From positions 7,256,501 to 7,320,500 of the forward strand of contig NC_135243.1 of assembly GCF_947623445.1 (NCBI RefSeq): a stretch of 64,000 nucleotides of DNA, given 5' to 3'. The notes under the pieces are model-generated. The model saw nothing but the letters and a program-made list of their open reading frames with translations, had not been told where the DNA came from and did no database searches. The stretch is from Clavelina lepadiformis. Lineage: Eukaryota > Chordata > Ascidiacea > Aplousobranchia > Clavelinidae. The translations under genes were made by a program, and so were the position numbers. Shown in pieces: positions 57,501-64,000 of this stretch (the stretch's first letter is position 1; each line of letters begins with the position of its first letter).

Positions 57501-59249
57501 TGCATGGTGGGGGCGGTACGAAGATATCAGCGGGTCCTGATGAGGAGAAAAGATTAGATTGAGAACATCCGGAATAGCTTAATACTAAATACTGGGGATT
57601 TTGCCGCTGAAGTTAACTCACTTGGTAAGCAGAGTGGGGCAGGGTCGTTGAACGCAGCTGTGGTATCCGATGTGCTAACGCATTCACTGCTCGTTTCACC
57701 CAATAGATTGTAACCTGCGTATGACGAAGAAAACTTGCTAAACGCAAACACGGCGTATTTGGTCGGTTATTTACCTCCTAGTTTAAAAAACGCACAACTT
57801 TGCACAAACGTGGTCATTGCACGTTTTTTGAGCTTTCAAGTCCCGTTTAAGTACCTTCAACGCACGAAAACTCGCACACTGTTCCAATTTCGGACTCGGA
57901 GTCTGATTGCGGTTCCCCGTCCGCATTTGTGCATGCTTTGATACCATTTGTTGGCGTTGGAAGCGCTTCGCATGTAACTTCGTCTGGCTCCACAGCCTCA
58001 ACTGGAACTAAAATCGAAGATTAAAATTAGAAAAGCTTACACCATTCGTAATCGTGTTTTCTATTCTATTACGCCATAACAAAGCAGCGGTTGCGGTGTC
58101 GTAATCGTTTGCTTGTTTCCTTATTTACTTACGTCCATTGCTGCAGTCAGCGTTAGGCCAATTACAATTCGTTGTGTTGCAACAGCATCTGCACACTGAG
58201 CTTGGCATTTCAGTATTGCATTGGGTCGGATACCAAGCCGGTCGGTTGTTCTGTAGATGCAGTTTTTGTTAATAATTTACATAAATATTTACCTATTTAG
58301 CTGTATTTTTTCCCTTAAGTTTCGCACATTCGGTTGAAAACATAGAAGTGTGATACCAAGTTATAGAATAATCATAAATCTTTTTCTTTACCTAGACGTT
58401 AAGTTAAAACGAGTCAAAAAAATTACCTGTAAGAAATTATTCTGGCAAGCCAAGGCCTGTTTACAACGTTTTGTGATTCTGATGCCGTCGTCACCAGTCC
58501 TCACTTCATTCTGACAAGCGTTCTATAAAAAGAACTCCAAATTATCAACCGATAGATCACGCGAGATTATAAAGAACCAAACACAGCTGCACGTATTGCT
58601 ATTAATGTAATTTCTACGACAGCAGGTTGGTACGGCCGGCCCGGTTCCATGCCCGGCACTGGACTCGACCTCGCCCATCGGAAACTATTTTCAACCTACC
58701 TCGTTGGGCAGACATTCTTGTAATCGACCGAGTAATTGGCAAACGTCATTAGACGGGGCGTTCTCACAGACCCAGCAGCTCAAACCTGTAATTTAAAAAC
58801 ACTCAAGTTGGAATATTTTTGCGGATTATTTTCGAGTTTTAAGAGGATTTTCGTGTTTTTCAAGATACTCTTAAGCAATTATAAACGTTTTAGCTGAAGA
58901 TTAGTTGCGTCGGATTTAAATTAATGAATGCGATGAAATTTTTCATCTGAACGTCGTGGGAATGGTTGATTATGAAAGCGTTACATAACCTACTGTTAAT
59001 CAAACTTATTATTCTTAAAACAAAACTATTTATATGATATTAACATTTAGCCGTAAGTGAAATCCTCGCATTAAAAACTATAGTTTTAAAAATAACAAAT
59101 TGTTAATTTGCAAATAGTAGAACTATTTTTTAAAAATTAACAAAAACATTAATGTTACAATAGTTTGCACTAAGCCAAAGCATCAATCTCATACCGTCAA
59201 CTGAAGCTGCGAAGAGAGCAAAAATTGTAAAAATCGCTAAAATCTTCAT
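54578..59249 (-). CDS. Secreted protein with Ly6/uPAR-like, four sushi and one VWA domain
   Basis: Fourteen exons: 59249-59195, 58785-58700, 58522-58427, 58250-58133, 58007-57855, 57714-57622, 57536-57399, 57231-57025, 56934-56842, 56563-56378, 55965-55857, 55686-55529, 55183-55023, 54802-54578. They total 1878 nt, 625 residues. Signal peptide MKILAIFTIFALFAASVDG. Residues 20-115 form a Ly6/uPAR-like three-finger domain, from LSCWVCENAP to the CRCCCNTTNCN end. Four sushi (CCP) domains follow, at about 132-200, 208-278, 280-346 and 347-408. The VWA domain (about 411-600) has a full MIDAS: Asp423, Ser425 and Ser427 in DSSGS, Thr501, Asp532 in ITDGR. No membrane anchor or protease domain. Sushi plus VWA recalls complement factor B/C2 without its protease, but the Ly6 domain makes it a different design. 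A role in adhesion or immune recognition at a surface is inference. I know of no named orthologue. Confidence 0.9.
56018..56303. mobile_element. Short palindromic element with 9-bp duplication (Mutator-like)
   Basis: A 286-bp insert in the intron between exons 10 and 11 of the Ly6/sushi/VWA gene. The ends are GGTTCCACGACAATTAACCG and, read inward from the right, GGGATCACGTCAATTGACCG. It is flanked by an exact 9-bp duplication CATAAAACT (56009-56017 and 56304-56312). The body is filled with degenerate ACAA-TTGACCG and CCGGCGACAA units in both orientations. The 9-bp duplication and GG ends fit Mutator-like elements. No coding capacity. Confidence 0.82.
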
Positions 59250-59381
59250 CTTCTTCTCAAAAGTAAAGTCAATCTTCTGAAGATAATCTTCTTCAAGGAA
59301 AAGTAGTCAAACTGAGTGTTTTTTAAATCATGTAATCTTCGTTGCTTTAAAACTCTCTGAATTCTTGAACCCGATTTGGAG
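59250..59381 (-). promoter_or_regulatory. 5' UTR region of the Ly6/sushi/VWA gene
   Basis: Sequence between the candidate TATA box and the ATG, rich in GAAGAAGAT-like purine runs. Transcription would start about 30 bp inside it if the TATA box is used. Confidence 0.4.
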
Positions 59382-59389
59382 CTTTTATA
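59382..59389 (-). promoter_or_regulatory. Candidate TATA box of the Ly6/sushi/VWA gene
   Basis: TATAAAAG on the minus strand, 133 bp before the start codon, a sensible distance for a short 5' UTR. Confidence 0.45.
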
Positions 59390-62300
59390 AGCGAACAGGC
59401 AGCCCGGTGGCATTTTTTTCTCACGTAAATTTTTTCTTCCTAAGCTGCGCGTCACGTGCCTTTCGTGATTGTAGTTTCACATGAGCCGGATTGTGACGTC
59501 ATTACGTAGCACGTTTTAATCGCAGCAGGGAGTATGATAATTGGGAAAATGCAGGGACTTATGAGACCATAACTGGAGGGAGATTTTGCTTGTTTTTATT
59601 GTAGCGGTAATTATGAGTGATCAGGGTGTTGATTGCAAAATCAAGTCACGTATTTTCTATCAGACCGTTCGTCTCCGTTTGCACGAAGATTTCATTTTGA
59701 AAATGTCATCAATAGAAAGAAACAACCTATCCATTACCACCCTGTTTGCTTTTGGCACGTTTGCTTCATATTTAAACGCTGTGGTTGGTGATTGACGCTT
59801 TAGCTATTAACTCGATAACTTATTAATTTTCTTTGGCCGCAAATAAACATGCTTTTCGAGTTGGCATAATTTCGATGCCAAATTTACGGGGAAATGTCCA
59901 AGATAGTTTTGATCAGTTGTCACGCAACCCTATACAAAGGCCATATGTAACGAGTAGGTCGTACCTTTGCTTTACCAAGGGATTTTTACGTTTTAAATGT
60001 CTCAATGAAATGTCATAAATTATTACCGAGAATTGGTTACAGTAATGAAAATGCCACTTTTTCGATAAAGCGATTTTTGACAAATTAAAGTCAACAGTAA
60101 TCAGCGTAAAACTTCGTAAAACGCTGACCAGCACATTATCTGCGACCAAATAAGCGTGCCTCGAAGAGCCAGGCGGCAAAAACTGTGAACATCAAATCTG
60201 AGTTTATTTTGAAGATCAACTGTCAAAAATTAGCGCCAGTAACTTTTCACTCTGAAATGTAAATCAAACCAAAGAGAAAATGTTTTGAGTGCGACGTAGA
60301 ATTAAAATATCAAATGTGTAACAACACAGTCAACGAATAATTATTATAATTATAATTAACGCATAAAACTAGCGTACATAGCTAGCACTTAGAAATGACT
60401 ACACTTGATGCTAAGTGACGAAACAATCAAAAGTTTGAACAAATACGAATATGGACACCTACCCATTGCTTAATATGGTAATTGGCAACAGCTTGTCTTC
60501 ATACAAAGCAGCTTATTGGCAAAGTCACACCTACATGTCTCATTGTCACGGGCATTAGGCTATACTTGGTTACCAAATTAGTTTCCAGGACAGGATTAAA
60601 GACTACGTAATCGTCTATCGATTGGCGTGGCTTCGCACCCGATAAACATATTTGTGTACACCGCGTGGCTGTCGCCTCGCGCCACCAAAATATCTTATTC
60701 AGTGGTTGTGAAAGGTATTAACTTATTGTTTCTTAATCACGCGAAATTGACGTTTATAAATTCGTCATGGGCAATACAATGAGTCAGTAAGTGAGAAATG
60801 TTCTTTCGAATATGCCGGTCGATCCACATTTCGTTAGTTTTATTAAAAATTCTTTCTAAAATCATCATCAAAGATGATTAGACTGTCGTCGAGAAGCATG
60901 TTTTTTAAAAAGCAAGTCATTTCAATCGCGTGCTAACCATCCAAAACCGCAAAAGGTTTTTAACTTATTTACGGCTGTTAAAACCATCGTGTTTACACTC
61001 GGAGCAGCGAACTTCGAGCTGATGACTACACCGAAGCCTTATCTGCGGTATAAATCGAGGCATTGACATTATCTTCGGCTTACAAGTTACAACTGTTGAA
61101 ATACTTGCTAGTCAAAACTCGTAGAAATTAAGTCGACAATTAAATCACCGTGTTTGGGCAATATATAAGTATACGGCTAAATCACAAAATAACCGATATA
61201 ATTATAAGCGGTTTTCATTTAACATTCTTCATTGCCAAATTTAATTTCGGATTATGGCTGTGAACTACATACAGATGTCGCGAAACTTGTTACGAATTCT
61301 AAAAACCATATCCTTAGTTGGTTATTGAAACCGTATTAAGTTACTACAGATAACGCAAATAATAGCTGTTATTATCCTACAACAGGTCAATTTGAAACCT
61401 CATTGGTTATTTATCGTAGACCATAATTGGTGAATAACATGTCCATTTGCGTGTGGGTTTGAGAAAACAAGTTTGACGTAACAAAAGATTGGGAAAATTG
61501 TTACGTGACAACGTGCAGCAAACAAACGTGATAAGTGCCCCTGTCGTGTGTGATAAATTATTGTTTTGGCATCTGCGTCCCCACCGGATGCTCATAAAAG
61601 ACCATTAAAGCGACATGTTGTTTATGACATTTCACACCATTGTCCATTTCGAACGAAGTGGACACTTGACGTCACGGCTACAACATTTAACTCACACGCT
61701 TATTGGTGGGTATCGCGTGGACCGGAAATGGGGGCGCCGGAAATGCGTGCCCAGAAAGGTTTAGATTTAGAGGTGGCAAAAACAAAAGATAATCATTATT
61801 TTAAAATCTTGGCAAATATCTCGCCACATTCGGGCGTACAGCTGCAAGGCGCATGTTTTATTTATACTTTCTTGGTATTGATGTGCAACAACGAACGCAA
61901 AAGGCATACCCTAAGAAGAGTTACCGCGTGATTGTAGACACGAAAGCTGACCAGTGACCACACAAAAAAAGGTATACCGGATGCTAGAGACTTGGTTAAG
62001 GGCACGCGACGACGCAAGCACGCAACTTGCGTGTCAAGAATGGCAGAGACAATTATTTATCGGAGCAATAGGTTGCTAAGAATCCAAACAAGACTAATGT
62101 GTTGTATATTTTAGGAAGGGTATTTGCACAACAAATCACACATCCTATCATATAACAGTGATAAAATCTCACCTTATTAAGGTTTTCACAGCCCTAATTG
62201 CAGCATTGAACACATGCTGCAATAGTAATTTGAATCGCGTCATACGTACTGTCATCTCAGACTTTAGAGAAATTCTACATTTAACCAAATTTACATTATT

Positions 62301-64000
62301 ACTAATAGTAACACGCCCGAAAGTTCTTGAAACTGGAAGAAGTGGACTGGTAAACTTTGGCACGTAGACATAGATTACGGAACCGATTACATATTACAGG
62401 AAACATTCCATCATAAATATTGCTCGTATATGCCTGAAAAAATAAGCAAACAACCGGGTTTTAGATCAGTTTGGAATGTTGACCATGTGAGGGCATCCTC
62501 AAAATAGAACATTACTCAAACGGTCGGACAGTGTGGTTGAAATTACGAGTGACTTCAGCATTTGGAATGTCCAAAAATAACAGACTATACCTAGTAATAA
62601 TGTTAATAACAATTATCTGGAAATGTCATAGGTCATGTGGAGCCTAAAACCGATTTTGTAATCATCATAAGAGCTTATTAATGTTAACTTGGGAATTTAT
62701 TACTAGTTTTTTCTCTCTTTGGGATACGCCTACAAGCTGAAGCTTTGAAATTTTAAGTAGCGTTAAAAATACTTAATTTTCTCAAAACAACGCTCATGTA
62801 CATACACAAACAGAAAATACTGATCTAACTATTTCAAAACAAAACATAACTGTTGCAGCGTTAGACCGCATTTCACTCCAAAAACTCAAATCAGTTACAA
62901 GATGCAATAAATGGCAAGTCAGGATATTGTACCTGTTGTGGCCAGTCTCAAGAACAATGCTCGGATGTCAATCAAAGTGAAGGTAGCATTTAACGTCGAA
63001 ATATAATTGCGCTGTAACAAATGCAATCGCAGTCCATATCGTGCAGCATGAAAATCAGGAGACGGCGTTTTTGGAATATTGGATATAAGGAAACCATCGA
63101 AATAACAAAAATGTGATTTGAAATAAAATTGTAAATCTCAGTGATAAAACGCAGCTATTAAAAAGCGGACAGCAATTCACACAACGCAACCAACTGCAAA
63201 GGGACATTGGAATTCGTGTGAGTGCGCAATTGCGGTCGATATCCACTTCACAAACCGTCCGACAACATGACGTCATTTGTGGAAAATTGCAGCTTTCACG
63301 AATAATGAAGCGTTGTAAGCGATTTGCTAATTTTCTATACAAGTCGTGAACTCTAGAGACCAAGTGGCAAATTTTAGCGGCGGGTGTTGAATACACTTGA
63401 AGTTTTGTATTTTTTTTTCGTGAAATTTTAATGGAGCAAGTGAGAATGCAACGTTTCTTGAAATTGTGTCTTCTATCTAAAACCAAACCGGTCGCTTCGG
63501 TTTTCACAAACTGTCACGAGGTACGAACACCAGTCACGACATGTAGTAAGTTTTGAGCTGCAACCAACCTAAATCCAAGCCGTAGCACGCTTATGTAACA
63601 TATTCGTAGCAAAAATCTCTTAGATGGCATAAAATTCGTTACAATTTCATTAAAGAACTTGGTGGCTTCGGCCTAGTGATAAAGCCTAAAGCTCTAACCT
63701 TTAACACAAAACCACCAGATATGATTAGAAACATGTTCACTCGTTTATGATTAGATATCAAAATAAACTAACAAAACCGCTGCTTCATGAAAAACACGAT
63801 TACTGCTTTAGAGAGACATTTAAAATGTCAAAAACTAACCAAGACAGAGCACTAAGCCCAGGTCAAAAGTATGGAAATCTTGTTTGAATCCTATTACTAG
63901 CAGTACATTGAAATGACCGTAGAAACGAACGAAACAATACTAGCAATACTCGCACAAGGTGTGGAGTATTGCAAACCGAATGCAGCTTTTCGGCCTTTTC
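59390..64000. other. Right-end interval, no gene recognised
   Basis: Open frames of 121 codons (61566-61931 plus) and 150 codons (63055-63507 minus) show no domain, no paralogue in the window and no clear splice signals, so I do not annotate them as genes. No tRNA or transposon ends were recognised. It may hold the upstream part of a gene beyond the window. Confidence 0.45.

Noticed and set aside
54578-59249. Complement factor B/C2
   Set aside because: No trypsin-like domain follows the VWA domain: the frame stops at 54578 and no protease exon was seen down to glyoxalase II. The Ly6-like domain is also foreign to factor B.
61566-61931. 121-codon frame on the plus strand
   Set aside because: Starts with a plausible segment but shows no domain or conserved motif, and I cannot support it as a gene.
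63055-63507. 150-codon Cys-containing frame on the minus strand
   Set aside because: Cysteines are irregular, there is no signal peptide and no family pattern. Most likely a chance frame.

Overview
The window is animal nuclear DNA: AT-rich, with multi-exon genes, GT-AG introns mostly of 100-600 bp, and many short DNA transposons. The gene content (secreted CLCA, sushi/VWA and Ly6-type proteins, peritrophin-type chitin-binding domains, an Mdc1 orthologue) and the compact introns point to an invertebrate deuterostome. An ascidian tunicate is the best guess; this is inference, and no species can be named from the sequence.

Left part (about 2.2-21.6 kb): a tandem family of Fe(II)/2-oxoglutarate oxygenase genes of the isopenicillin-N-synthase-like type, all on the + strand and all with uninterrupted coding regions. 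Three are intact (12615-13613, 15687-16694, 20557-21543). One is cut in two by a CACTA-like transposon (3619-7296). One is a 5'-truncated pseudogene fused to its neighbour's 3' flank (7588-8275). Between them lie duplicated and inverted pieces of oxygenase flanking DNA and several hAT elements whose 8-bp target duplications can be read directly, including a hAT nested inside another hAT and a short hAT whose empty site survives in a paralogous copy.

Middle part (22.7-35.6 kb, minus strand): an 18-exon gene for an Mdc1-like DNA-damage mediator of 1600 residues (FHA domain, long acidic SQ/TQ-rich middle, tandem BRCT). Its introns hold two short hAT elements, a possible third, and a degraded non-LTR retrotransposon.

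Right part: a 21-exon + strand gene (38666-45824) for a CLCA-type secreted metalloprotease/VWA protein of 1051 residues that ends in two peritrophin-type chitin-binding domains. Then a long gene-poor stretch, an uninterrupted glyoxalase II gene (52292-53143, minus) with mitochondrial and cytosolic start candidates, and a 14-exon minus-strand gene (54578-59249) for a secreted 625-residue protein with a Ly6/uPAR-like domain, four sushi domains and a VWA domain. The last 4.6 kb shows no supportable gene.

For the three multi-exon genes I chose splice sites by hand. In each case the summed exon lengths are divisible by three, the frame stays open and the conserved domains join correctly, which is strong internal support. 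The two secreted VWA proteins look like mucosal or immune-type surface proteins (inference). The oxygenases have no recognisable pathway partners here, so their substrate is unknown.
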